Shown piece after piece: positions 16,541 to 25,087 of a stretch of 64,000 nucleotides of DNA. A program made the position numbers and the translations under genes. The notes beneath the pieces are model-generated. The model had not been told where the DNA came from, searched no databases, and saw only the letters and a program-made list of their open reading frames with translations. This DNA comes from Syntrophosphaera sp035450685 (GTDB lineage Bacteria > Cloacimonadota > Cloacimonadia > Cloacimonadales > Cloacimonadaceae), in NCBI GenBank assembly GCA_035450685.1, contig DAOTNF010000013.1:1-64000 (forward strand). Direction: 5' to 3'. Position 1 is the first letter of the stretch, and each line of letters opens with the position of its first letter.

Positions 16541-19303
16541 TCAGTCAGCCAGTTTGAGCAGTTTCCCCTGACGCAGGGTGTCACCCGCTTTCAAGCGCCA
16601 GAAATAGATTCCGGGAGCGAGCCGGTTTCCGGAGTTGTCGCGCCCGTCCCAGTTGAGTTCGTGACTGCCGGCGTTCAGGTCGAGCCTTGCCAGGGAGCGC
16701 ACCTTCTGTCCCCGCAGGTTGTAGATGTTCAAGTCCACCCTGGCTTTGGCAGGCAGTTCCAGGCGCAGACTGGTCTGGCTGCGGAAGGGGTTGGGATAGC
16801 CGCGGAGGGAGGTTTGCGCCGCGGGCATCAGTTGTTCATCTGCCAGAGTATTGCCGTACTCCAATATCCCAAAGCGATCCAGGATGAGGCCCAGCATGTC
16901 TTTCAGTTCCCACTCTCCGTTTTGCAGGGCTGCCAAAGCAAAGGAGGAAGCGATGGTGCTATGCTCCGGAACCGCGTGCAGGATTCCGATGCTGGCATCC
17001 GTGGAGGCGGCGCCGTGGGTGCTGAAGATGGTCTCTGCGGCGGGCAGGGCGGGCAGCAAGACCTGCGCGTTGGGGTTGGACTGGGGGCTGTAGTCCCAAA
17101 TCCAGGGTTCGCCATCCTGATAGCTCTTTACGGCTTCAATATTGGTGAACATATTCAGCGGGGCATTGGCGCCGAACTTGCTCCAGAAAGGATCCTGGCT
17201 ATTCCAGGCCACATCCCCTTCCAGATAGAGCTTGCCGCCGCCGTTCAGATAGCCGTGCAGCAGCGGGTAATCCAGGGAATCGGGGTGCGGGACATAGGCG
17301 GCGTCGCCCCAGCCGAAGAGGCAAAACACGGCTTCAAAGCGGTTGATATAGTCATAATCCGGGATCAGCTTGTCGGTATAGACCACGTTCAGCCCGCAGA
17401 TCTGGTTCAGCGCATCCACCACTCTCAGGCCGCCATGACAGGAGGGTTCATAGACCAGGATTTCGCCCAGGGGCTGGATCTGGCTGCCGCTGTGGCCGAT
17501 GGCGGGATCGCCGTAGTGGAGGTAGGTGTAAACGTTTTGCAGTTCGGGATAGATGATTCCCCCGCCGTCCACCGGATCGCCAAAGAGGTAATATTGGGTG
17601 TGGAGGAGGTTGGCCCAGGCCAGTGAAGCTCCCGAGGACAGCCCGTTGCGGGCAAAGTTTTCCAGATAGTGCAGGTTATAGGAGCTTAGCCCTCCCCAGC
17701 CGGGATTACGCCAGCCGATCTTGTACCAGCCTGTGCGGGTGGCCGCCACCGCCGCCACAGCCTTCCTTTGCAGCGCGTATTCCGCAATGCACTGCTGGCT
17801 GCTGTCGATCATGCCGTTGTAGCAGGAAGCCATGAAGATGACCGTGCCGTCGCTGTTGTTCAGGTTATCAAAGCTCTGCCTGTCCACCATGCTCATCCAC
17901 TCCATTTCCCAACTGTCCGGCAAGCCGTTGGAGTTGTCATCGTTCATCCACACCTTGCGGGCAGAGGAACTGGAAGAGCCGTGCGCGCTCCAGTTCACCA
18001 GCCCATAGCTTTGGGTGTTGAGCAGGTCTCGCAATACGTAGTAGTCCAGGGGATAGTCGCTGGGATGGGAGGGCAGCCAGCCGCTCCGTTCGTACAGGGT
18101 GGTATTCTGGAACTCTGCCAGGGCGGTGGCTTTGGCGTATTCCATAAAGTCCGCGCCATCCGTCTGCAGATAGATAGTTTCCGGTTCGCCGCCGTAGTTC
18201 AGGTAGGCCGCGGGCAGCAGGGCGCTGCGCTTCCAGGGGGCGTCGCTCTGCTCGTAGAGCACGGTGCGGTTGGCAACGTCATACACGTGGACGGGATTGT
18301 TCGAGGAGATGCGTCCCACAAACAGTTCCGGGGTATAGTCGCAAAGGTAGTCATCCACGCCTTCAACCGGGGAATACTCGCCCAGGCGGTTGTCTCCGTC
18401 CGTGTCCACGATACTGCTGAGGTCACCATAATAGAAGTCGGAAGCCACTGTATCGCCACCATCCGGCTCCGGCGTCAGATACATCACCGGCACGGTGTCG
18501 TGATCGCCCACCAGCAGCAGATAGGTGAAGGGATGGCTGTTATATTGATTGCAAAGGTAGTTGCGCAGCTTGTCCGCCGCGTTGGCGCCCGGGGTGGAGG
18601 CCAGGATCACGGAAATATCCGCGAAGGAGGTGACCAGGCCCTGGCTCTGGCGAAAGCTGACCAACGGGGACAGCACGTCATAGAGCGCGGGAGTGGTGAC
18701 GATCAGGTAGTCGTAATTTTTGCCTGCCGGGGACTGATACCATTTGTCCAGATCGCGGGGATTGGCAAAGAAATTTGCCTTCAGGCTCGCGTTGGATTTA
18801 CCCAGTTCTGCCAGGACAGGCGGGATGCGGTTGGGCGCGGAGGCGGATTCGCTCCAGTTCAGATCGAGTTCCAACCTGCTGTAACCCTGCCAGGAGCTTC
18901 CGTTCCAGATCGCGGGCAGCACGCGGAAGCGGGCGTAAGCCACGTCGCCCCAGCGTCCCTTGCCCAGATAGTGCACCTGTCCGGCCTGGGCATCGCGGAC
19001 GGGGCTGTCCAGCAGGCGTTCTCCACCCAAAAAGGCTCCGTTGCGTTCCGGGGCGGGCAGGTCTGGGGTCTGCGTTCCGCTCCAGTTATAGCTGAAGCTC
19101 AGTTCCCCGGCCGCGGGTGGCAGGATCACATTTATAGTCTTATATGGAAGTTGCGGGTATCCCGGGGCGCTGATGCTGCCCCAACCCTGCAGTTCCATAT
19201 CCCTGGAGGAGGCGGGCAGGCCGAGATCGACGCTCAGGGAAAGGTTTCCGCCCCACAGCAGCAGGGGCAGGGACAGCAGCAAGATGGTGCAAAGCTTATT
19301 CAT
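16541..19303 (-). CDS. Gingipain-like C25 cysteine peptidase with sorting tail
   Basis: A 920-residue secreted peptidase. A signal peptide (MNKLCTILLLSLPLLLWGG) is followed by a propeptide-like segment. The C25 catalytic domain has the His in NWSAHGSS (H441) and the Cys in FMASCYNG (C494), 53 residues apart. A central FFYGDLSS...DTDGDN segment of the type that binds calcium in gingipains is also present. The C-terminus is an FlgD-like sorting tail (YPNPFRSQTSLRLELP ... GIYFWRLKAGD). The start at 19303 has GGAG 7 bases upstream and overlaps the end of the AlkD-like gene by 8 bases, suggesting coupled translation. Cleavage specificity cannot be read from the sequence. Confidence 0.88.
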   Translation of the reverse strand: MNKLCTILLLSLPLLLWGGNLSLSVDLGLPASSRDMELQGWGSISAPGYPQLPYKTINVILPPAAGELSFSYNWSGTQTPDLPAPERNGAFLGGERLLDSPVRDAQAGQVHYLGKGRWGDVAYARFRVLPAIWNGSSWQGYSRLELDLNWSESASAPNRIPPVLAELGKSNASLKANFFANPRDLDKWYQSPAGKNYDYLIVTTPALYDVLSPLVSFRQSQGLVTSFADISVILASTPGANAADKLRNYLCNQYNSHPFTYLLLVGDHDTVPVMYLTPEPDGGDTVASDFYYGDLSSIVDTDGDNRLGEYSPVEGVDDYLCDYTPELFVGRISSNNPVHVYDVANRTVLYEQSDAPWKRSALLPAAYLNYGGEPETIYLQTDGADFMEYAKATALAEFQNTTLYERSGWLPSHPSDYPLDYYVLRDLLNTQSYGLVNWSAHGSSSSSARKVWMNDDNSNGLPDSWEMEWMSMVDRQSFDNLNNSDGTVIFMASCYNGMIDSSQQCIAEYALQRKAVAAVAATRTGWYKIGWRNPGWGGLSSYNLHYLENFARNGLSSGASLAWANLLHTQYYLFGDPVDGGGIIYPELQNVYTYLHYGDPAIGHSGSQIQPLGEILVYEPSCHGGLRVVDALNQICGLNVVYTDKLIPDYDYINRFEAVFCLFGWGDAAYVPHPDSLDYPLLHGYLNGGGKLYLEGDVAWNSQDPFWSKFGANAPLNMFTNIEAVKSYQDGEPWIWDYSPQSNPNAQVLLPALPAAETIFSTHGAASTDASIGILHAVPEHSTIASSFALAALQNGEWELKDMLGLILDRFGILEYGNTLADEQLMPAAQTSLRGYPNPFRSQTSLRLELPAKARVDLNIYNLRGQKVRSLARLDLNAGSHELNWDGRDNSGNRLAPGIYFWRLKAGDTLRQGKLLKLAD

Positions 19304-20207
19304 CGGATTCCTCCGTGTGCCTGATCCTGAAGGGCATGCCGGCATCGTCCGCGGAATGGCGCCGGGATTTGAACCCCTGTTTGTTTTGGGATTTGCCGCG
19401 GTTTTTTAAGTTCCGTTTGTCCCCAAAGCTCTTTTTGCCCTGGCGGTCTTGGGAGCGTTCGCGCGCCGGGGTCTTGCGGAAACGCTTCTTCTTGTCCTTG
19501 CTCATCTTTTCCGTGGCATACTGGATGATCAGGCGCGGCGCGCTGTCCTTGTGTTCAAAGAGGAATTCTTCCACCTCGGTGGGAAACAGCCTCCAAAGTT
19601 CCCTCAGAAACCAGCCCACGCCCTGATGCACCACGCGTTCCGGATCGGACATCAGGGGGCGCATAAAGTCCAGCAGCTCTGCCGGAGGCAGTTTTCCCCG
19701 CTGCCAGAGCATGGTCACCGCGGACACCCGGCGGCTCCATTTACTGGGCGAACTCCGCCACTCCGCGAAATCCTCCATGTTGGCTATCTCCAGCTCCAAA
19801 AACACGGGGGTGATCTTGGTCGAGATCAGGTCTGCGTGGGCCCAGTTGGCAAGGGACTCCTCGGTGAAGCGCTTGACGCTCTCATATACCTCGCGGTCGA
19901 AGCGGGGACGGTGTTTCTTGAGCAGCATGATGGCGAGCGAGCCGAACTCATATTTTCCTGTGGCAAAAAAGTGCCTGCCCAGTTCCGCCAGTTCCTGCAC
20001 GCTGGGCTCCCATTTTGACAGGACTTCGTCGCGCAGCAGTTTCATCTCTTCTTCGCTAATGCCAAAGGCGTCATAGCCTTCGGTGAAGTAATGGGCATAT
20101 TTGTTGACCAGCGCGGGTTTTTCGTGGTCGAAGAAAAACTTTTCGCAGTGGCAAAAGATTTCCAACTGGCGTTCATTCATTTCCGTGACGGCGGTGAGTG
20201 CTATCAT
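19296..20207 (-). CDS. AlkD-like HEAT-repeat DNA glycosylase family protein with basic tail
   Basis: 303 residues. The body (about 1-225) is all helical and matches DNA alkylation repair (AlkC/AlkD) HEAT proteins: NWAHADLIS, the KWSRRVSAVTMLWQRG segment and HQGVGWFLRELW. Known family members remove alkylated bases by HEAT-repeat recognition. The last 70 residues are a strongly basic low-complexity tail (KKKRFRKTPARERSQDRQGKK and onward) that may bind nucleic acid. M8 (20207) is chosen as start because AAGGA lies 8 bases upstream; 20228 lacks a ribosome site. A GC-rich hairpin (20234-20257) lies between it and the preceding trmJ-like gene. Confidence 0.75.
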   Translation of the reverse strand: MIALTAVTEMNERQLEIFCHCEKFFFDHEKPALVNKYAHYFTEGYDAFGISEEEMKLLRDEVLSKWEPSVQELAELGRHFFATGKYEFGSLAIMLLKKHRPRFDREVYESVKRFTEESLANWAHADLISTKITPVFLELEIANMEDFAEWRSSPSKWSRRVSAVTMLWQRGKLPPAELLDFMRPLMSDPERVVHQGVGWFLRELWRLFPTEVEEFLFEHKDSAPRLIIQYATEKMSKDKKKRFRKTPARERSQDRQGKKSFGDKRNLKNRGKSQNKQGFKSRRHSADDAGMPFRIRHTEESDE

Positions 20208-20233
20208 CTCTTGTTTCCTTGTAGGCATAACTT

Positions 20234-20257
20234 GCGGGGCATCTGAACCGCCCCGCG
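20234..20257 (-). promoter_or_regulatory. GC-rich intergenic hairpin
   Basis: Perfect stem GCGGGGC / GCCCCGC with a 10-base loop, lying between the trmJ-like and AlkD-like genes. It has no T run, so it is more likely an RNA stability/processing element than a terminator. Confidence 0.4.
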
Positions 20258-20261
20258 CAAT

Positions 20262-20981
20262 CTATTGATCCTGGCCGTAGCCCTTTCCCTTGCCGGTTAC
20301 CAGCACGTGCCAGCGGTTAAACATCTGCCGCAGGCGCCAGACCATCATCTTGCCGGGGTTGAGCTGTGCCAGCATCTTGTCCAGGAAAAGCTCCCAGTTC
20401 GTGGTCTCGTGGCTGCGGAAAAAACCGCAGTCGCGCATTACATCAAGCATATAGTGGCGGATTCTGTCAAGTTCATTTCCATCCACCGCCCTTAACTGCC
20501 GCGGTTTGGCTCCCTGCAGGGGGAGGCTGTGGATCTGCCACAGGGCGATGGTGACCGCCTGGGCGAGGTTGATGGAGGGGAAGGCAGGATTGGCGGGGAT
20601 GTGGCAACGCAGGGGGCAGAGGTCGGCCTCTTCGTCGGTGAGGCCGAATGTTTCGCGGCCAAACACCAGACCAATCTCCAGTTTGGGGATTTTGGCGCAG
20701 TAATCCGCCATCTGGGGCGGGTTGAGATCCACCGGTTTATAGCGTCCCACGCGGCGGGAAAAGGCGATCAGCCTGTCCAGGTCGGCGCTGGCATCTTTGA
20801 GGCTGTCAAAGACCTGCGCCTCCTCCAGGATATGTTCGGAGTGCATGGCCAGGTAAAAATCGTTCTTTTTGGGCACGCTGCCCACGATGCGCAGGCTGGT
20901 GAAACCAAAGTTGTTCATGATGCGGGCGACGGCACCCACATTGCCCTCATAGATGGGTTCCACCAGGATTACGTGGATCAT
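20262..20981 (-). CDS. TrmJ-like tRNA 2'-O-methyltransferase (SPOUT family)
   Basis: A 239-residue SPOUT methyltransferase. The three family motifs are present: VEPIYEGNVGAVARIMNNFG (motif 1), LVFGRETFGLTDEEAD (motif 2) and HIPANPAFPSINLAQAVTIA (motif 3, trefoil knot/SAM site). TrmJ enzymes 2'-O-methylate the ribose at tRNA position 32, but other TrmH-family targets cannot be excluded. The start at 20981 overlaps the stop of the upstream HEAT gene (ATGA), so the two are translationally coupled. Confidence 0.88.
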   Translation of the reverse strand: MIHVILVEPIYEGNVGAVARIMNNFGFTSLRIVGSVPKKNDFYLAMHSEHILEEAQVFDSLKDASADLDRLIAFSRRVGRYKPVDLNPPQMADYCAKIPKLEIGLVFGRETFGLTDEEADLCPLRCHIPANPAFPSINLAQAVTIALWQIHSLPLQGAKPRQLRAVDGNELDRIRHYMLDVMRDCGFFRSHETTNWELFLDKMLAQLNPGKMMVWRLRQMFNRWHVLVTGKGKGYGQDQ

Positions 20982-21802
20982 TGTTTACGCAGCAGTTGTC
21001 CCAGGCGGTTGCTCATCTGCGCCACGTTGGGGTCGGGATCGTTTTTCCATTCCTGGGTCACCCGCCTGGTGACGTTCATAAAGTCGAATCCCTTGTCGCG
21101 CTGGTTCTTTTGGCTGAAGATGCTGCCCAATTTGCGCAGGGTCTGCCAGATGGCATCCACCCGTTCTTCACTGGCCCCCACCAGCCAGCGCCGGATATTG
21201 GCATAGGTCTGCAGCGGGCGTTGCCGTCCCACCTGGGTGAGGATGTGGCCGATCTTTTTCTGCACTTCTTCGCTTTCGTCGTCCAACAGCCTGCCGATGA
21301 AGGTGAGGATGTATTGCGGGTTTTTATCCGAAATGTTTTCCATGCCGTGCATGGACATGGAGCGCTTGTTTTCGCTGGGAGACATCGCCCAATGGGGCAT
21401 CTCTTCCTTCATGACCTCGGGATAGTTCTTCCACAGCTCGAAACAGATGGTCTCGCTTTCCCAGGGAACGGTCTCCACGGTCTTTTCCAGGGTCTTCACG
21501 ATCACCCGCGGGTCGTCCTGCCTCTTGTAATAGAAGTAGAACAGCGCCGTGGCGCGGATACCGTAGATGAAATCATCCAGCATTTCGGCGCAAATCTCGT
21601 CCAAGGGCCCCTTGCCCTGGTAGGTGGCCAGCCTCTTGCCCATTTCTTCGCGCACGAAATAGTTCGCCGTGTTGGCCATTTCCTCTATTTCCTTGATGGC
21701 CTGTTCCCGTTTGCCCTTGTCCAGGCTTTTGAAGATTTTTTCCACCTGGGCATCCATTATTTTGTAGTCGTCCAGATTCAGACGTCCCATTTCTTTGATC
21801 AT
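20978..21802 (-). CDS. HEAT-repeat AlkD-like protein
   Basis: 274 residues, predominantly helical. It has AlkD/HEAT-like segments: YFVREEMGKRLATYQGKGP, IYGIRATALFYFYYKRQDDP, VPWESETICFELWKNYP and ILTQVGRQRPLQTYANIRRW. Whether it keeps glycosylase activity is unclear. It is the first gene of a five-gene run, with a GGAG 8 bases before the ATG. It resembles the AlkD-like protein three genes on (shared family, different length), giving two HEAT proteins around a tRNA methyltransferase. Confidence 0.7.
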   Translation of the reverse strand: MIKEMGRLNLDDYKIMDAQVEKIFKSLDKGKREQAIKEIEEMANTANYFVREEMGKRLATYQGKGPLDEICAEMLDDFIYGIRATALFYFYYKRQDDPRVIVKTLEKTVETVPWESETICFELWKNYPEVMKEEMPHWAMSPSENKRSMSMHGMENISDKNPQYILTFIGRLLDDESEEVQKKIGHILTQVGRQRPLQTYANIRRWLVGASEERVDAIWQTLRKLGSIFSQKNQRDKGFDFMNVTRRVTQEWKNDPDPNVAQMSNRLGQLLRKQ

Positions 21803-21999
21803 TAGCTATGCTCCAAATCTCGGTGTAAGATAAAAATTATTATTCACAACAGCAGCATACCGCGTAAATGCCTGTGTTCCGTATATAATATTGGATTTTG
21901 CCTCTTCTTTCGTTTGCTCGTGATTAACATGAACAGTGGATATCTCCGCAAGCTTTCTGTCAAGATATTTCTCTGACTGGGTTGCGTTGCGGGGGAGGA

Positions 22000-22076
22000 T
22001 GGTGGGTGATACTGGATTCGAACCAGTGACCTCTACGATGTGAACGTAGCGCTCTAACCAGCTGAGCTAATCACCC
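22000..22076 (-). tRNA. tRNA-Val (anticodon CAC)
   Basis: 77 bases including an encoded CCA. The acceptor stem is GGGTGAT/ATCACCC with discriminator A. The anticodon stem CTACG/CGTAG has loop TTCACAT, giving anticodon CAC (codon GUG). The T arm ACTGG TTCGAAT CCAGT is perfect. Confidence 0.95.
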
Positions 22077-22087
22077 AACAATCTGGG

Positions 22088-22165
<78 letters not shown>

Positions 22166-22329
22166 AGGACAGGATGCAATAGCAAATTGCAGCCCTTTTT
22201 TGTCAACAAAAAACCTCGCTCTGCCCTCCAAGCCTTTACCGATGGCGATGTTGGCTATCGCAGTGGAAAGGTGGAAAGGTGGAATGGTGGAAAGGTTCCC
22301 CGAAACAAGCTCTAACCAGGCTATATACT

Positions 22330-22374
22330 GTGTCATCCCGGGCAAGCGCATGCTTGACCCGGGATCCAGTCTTT
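22330..22374 (-). repeat. R3 hairpin
   Basis: Short form with stem ATCCCGGGCAAGC / GCTTGACCCGGGAT. Confidence 0.75.
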
Positions 22375-22423
22375 TGGAAACAGCCATCCGACTACGAAAC
22401 AAAACACCCCCAGACTAAAAAGT

Positions 22424-22501
22424 GTGTCATCACGGCCTGTCGGGGTCCCCGCCGGATCGGTAACGATCCGGTGGGGTGATTGAGCCGTGATCCAGTCTTT
22501 T
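22424..22501 (-). repeat. R3 hairpin, long form
   Basis: The stem here is ATCACGGC / GCCGTGAT, a compensated variant. The inner part has GGATCGGTAACGATCC, a second perfect stem. Confidence 0.75.
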
Positions 22502-22548
22502 GAAAGATCCACTAAACCCCGAAACAAACCACATCAGACCATAAAACC

Positions 22549-22584
22549 GTGTCATCACGGGCTTGACCCGTGATCCAGTCTTTT
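22549..22584 (-). repeat. R3 hairpin
   Basis: Minimal form: GTGTCATCACGGGCTTGACC then CGTGATCCAGT, stem ATCACGGG/CCCGTGAT. Confidence 0.75.
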
Positions 22585-22665
22585 TTAACATCCGTGCGAG
22601 GTTAAAACAAAGCCACCATTCCACCAAACAAACATTCCACCTTTCCACAAATTCTCCCCCCACAT

Positions 22666-22880
22666 ATATAGGTGCTACGACCCCTTTATCCCAGGCAGGA
22701 AGCGGATTCCAGGGCAAGTATATAAATATACTTGCCCGTAATTTCGCGGCTATGTGTCGGCCACTTCCCGTTTCCCTCGCGCAGGTGGCTCTCATTTGCA
22801 TCCGGCGTTCAGACCCTGGTCTTCCTTAGGTCAACCTTATAATTTATAAGGATGACCTAAGGATGATTAGCTAACGCCTT
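22666..22880 (+). repeat. R1 palindrome/mini-ORF element, copy C
   Basis: The most symmetric palindrome of the family, at 22824-22862 (CCTTAGGTCAACC...GGATGACCTAAGG). The left half is enlarged and contains a separate inverted repeat at 22712-22737. The mini-ORF end is missing. Confidence 0.75.
22712..22737. repeat. 12-bp inverted repeat inside R1 copy C
   Basis: GGGCAAGTATAT and ATATACTTGCCC are separated by AA. It is a perfect cruciform-capable palindrome found only in this R1 copy. Confidence 0.8.
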
Positions 22881-23036
22881 GCGGGGTAAAATGATAGCGA
22901 TATGGGGGCAGAAAGTGTATCTTGGAGTTTGCCCGTTGGTTTCCAGACTGGCTGGTCGTTTGGAGTTCAAGCCGGCAAGGAAAGCTGTATAGATTCCCCC
23001 AATCTCAAAGCCGGCTTGGACTCCAAACATTCCTTA

Positions 23037-23118
23037 AAAGACTGGATCCCGGCTCAAACCACCCCACCAAACCGCTACGCGCTTTGGCGGGGACCCCGGT
23101 AGGCCGGGATGACACAGT
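23037..23118 (+). repeat. R3 hairpin, long form
   Basis: Stem ATCCCGGCT / AGGCCGGGAT. The inner part carries CCACCCCACCAAACCGC and its near complement GCTTTGGCGGGG. Confidence 0.7.
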
Positions 23119-23183
23119 ATATAGCCTGGTAGGGTCTGTTTCGGGGGAACCTTTCCACCATTCCACCTTTCCACCTTTCCACC

Positions 23184-24854
23184 TCACTTGAGCAGCACCA
23201 GCTTCCTGGTTTCCTTGTAGTTCCCGCATTGCAGGCTGTAAAGATAGACTCCCGCGGGAAGCCCTTGCCCGCTGAAAGATATCTGCTGCGAACCGGGGCT
23301 CAGTTTATGGCGGGCTACGACCTGTCCACGCAGGTTGAAGATGCTCAGTGTGCCGGAGGAGCGTTCCGGGATGTCAGCTTTGATCAGCGCACTGGCACCT
23401 CTATGCAGGGGATTGGGGTAGGCGTTATGCAGCCTGGCAACCGCTTGCAGAGCCAGGTCATCCTCCACGGGGGTTCCGCTTCCCAGTTTGGCAACAAAGA
23501 CATCGTTTTGTCCACTTGCTGTCAGGGAATGACTGCCAAAAAAAGCAGTATCTTTAAAACACCCGGTCACGTAGGCGTTGCCCGCGCCATCCAGGGCAAT
23601 GCCCCCTCCCTCATCATCGTCTGTTCCACCAGCTTTGACTGCCCAGAGCCAGTTGCCGGAGGCATCCAGCTTGGCGACAAAGACATCACTGCTTCCTCTT
23701 GCCGTCAGGGTCTGGTTCCCAAAAGTGGCGGTGCCTGTAAAAAAACCGCTCACATAGGCGTTATCCAAGCCATCCAAGACGATGCCATATGCATAGTCTT
23801 CGCTTGTCCCTCCAGCTTTTACAGCCAAGAGCCAGTTACCGGAGGGATCCAGCTTGGCGGCAAATACATCAATTCCTCCGCTTGACGCAAGAATATGGCT
23901 GCCGAAAGTGGCTGTGCCTAAGAATAGTCCGCTAACCCAAATGTTCCCAATTCCATCCACGGCGATGCTATATGCTAAGTTCATGTAAGTCCCTTCCACT
24001 TTAGTGGCCTGGAGCCAGTTTCCGGAGGAATCCAGCTTGGCAACAAAGGTATCCCCGACTCCGCTTGCCGTCAGTGTATGGCTGCCAAAAGTGGCTGTAC
24101 CTGCAAATATCCCGGTTATCCAGGCGTTACCCACGGCATCCACTGCGATGCCAGTTCCCGCGGAATGGTCTGGCCCTCCCGCCTGGACAGCCCAGAGCCA
24201 GTTGCCGGAGGCATCCAGCTTGGCAACAAATACATCTCCCTGATCTTCTTCTCCAATTGCCGTTAGAGTATGGTTGCCGAAAGTGGCCGTACCAAAGAAA
24301 TAACCGTTCACATAAGCATTACCCGCTCCATCCAGAGCGATACCATTTGCCGTGTTATGGTCCGTCCCTCCCGCTTTAACAGCCCAGAGCCAGTTACCGG
24401 AGGCATCCAGCTTGGCGACGAATATGTCTTCATCGAACTCCCCTCCGCCTGCCGTCAGGGTCTGGCTCCCGAAAGCGGCCGTACCTTCAAAATAACCGCC
24501 TATATAAACGTTATTTTCCCCATCCAGGGCGATGCATCTCGCCCACTCATCGCCTATCCCTCCCGCTTGGACAACCCAGAGCCAGTTGCCGGAGGGATCA
24601 AGCTTGGCGATGAATATATCTTCATCAAACTCCCCTCCGCTTGCAGTCAGGATATGGCTGCCAAAAGTGGCTGTATATCCAAATCTTCCGATCACATACT
24701 GGTTGCCCTGGCTGTCAATCGCTAAAGTCTGCCCGATATCCCATTCTGTTCCACCCGCGCTGACTGCCCACTGCCACTGTGGCGCCTGCGCTCCCAAAAC
24801 CATCGCTCCGCAGAGCAGGATAAGACATAAAAATGAGTTTCGCAACGCTTTCAT
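23184..24854 (-). CDS. Secreted SBBP-repeat protein with sorting tail (paralogue 1)
   Basis: 556 residues. A signal peptide ends near LGAQA. About nine repeats of 50-52 residues follow (consensus GNAYVTGYFxGTATFG...DIFVAKLDASGNWLWAVKAGG), matching the SBBP (seven-bladed beta-propeller phytase-like) family. An FlgD-like tail closes the protein (NAYPNPLHRGASALIKADIP ... GVYLYSLQCGNYKETRK). No active-site motif is apparent, so it is likely a cell-surface or extracellular binding/structural propeller. The start at 24854 has GGGAGG upstream. It is the most downstream of three tandem paralogues; its tail is almost identical at DNA level to the next one. Confidence 0.85.
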   Translation of the reverse strand: MKALRNSFLCLILLCGAMVLGAQAPQWQWAVSAGGTEWDIGQTLAIDSQGNQYVIGRFGYTATFGSHILTASGGEFDEDIFIAKLDPSGNWLWVVQAGGIGDEWARCIALDGENNVYIGGYFEGTAAFGSQTLTAGGGEFDEDIFVAKLDASGNWLWAVKAGGTDHNTANGIALDGAGNAYVNGYFFGTATFGNHTLTAIGEEDQGDVFVAKLDASGNWLWAVQAGGPDHSAGTGIAVDAVGNAWITGIFAGTATFGSHTLTASGVGDTFVAKLDSSGNWLQATKVEGTYMNLAYSIAVDGIGNIWVSGLFLGTATFGSHILASSGGIDVFAAKLDPSGNWLLAVKAGGTSEDYAYGIVLDGLDNAYVSGFFTGTATFGNQTLTARGSSDVFVAKLDASGNWLWAVKAGGTDDDEGGGIALDGAGNAYVTGCFKDTAFFGSHSLTASGQNDVFVAKLGSGTPVEDDLALQAVARLHNAYPNPLHRGASALIKADIPERSSGTLSIFNLRGQVVARHKLSPGSQQISFSGQGLPAGVYLYSLQCGNYKETRKLVLLK

Positions 24855-24996
24855 TTTTTTCCTCCCATGGACGGGTTTTTCAGTTGGAATTATACTGGAT
24901 GGGTTTAAGTAGATTTGTCAAGAAAAATATCGCCAGGTTGAATCTTTATTTTTTGGAAGGCGTTTTTCAAAGACAGGATGCCTGTTTGGATTCTCA

Positions 24997-25043
24997 AAAG
25001 ACTGGATCCCGGGTCAAGCATACGCTTGCCCGGGATGACACAG
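24997..25043 (+). repeat. R3 hairpin
   Basis: Between two SBBP paralogues. The stem ATCCCGGGTCAAGC / GCTTGCCCGGGAT has loop ATAC. Confidence 0.75.
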
Positions 25044-25087
25044 TATATAGCCTGGTGTGGTCTGTTCGGGGTTTCCACCTTTCCACC

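Larger units (their letters stand above)
22166..23183. other. Repeat-filled intergenic region
   Basis: About 1 kb without a gene. It holds four R3 hairpins, a purine tract (22264-22299), R1 copy C with its internal palindrome, and a pyrimidine tract ending at 23186. A stretch at about 22885-23030, between R1 and R3, shows nothing recognisable. Confidence 0.8.

Noticed and set aside
15794..17626. 610-residue plus-strand frame crossing the transglutaminase/C25 peptidase junction
   Set aside because: It spans two real minus-strand genes and their gap, and no domain is recognisable.
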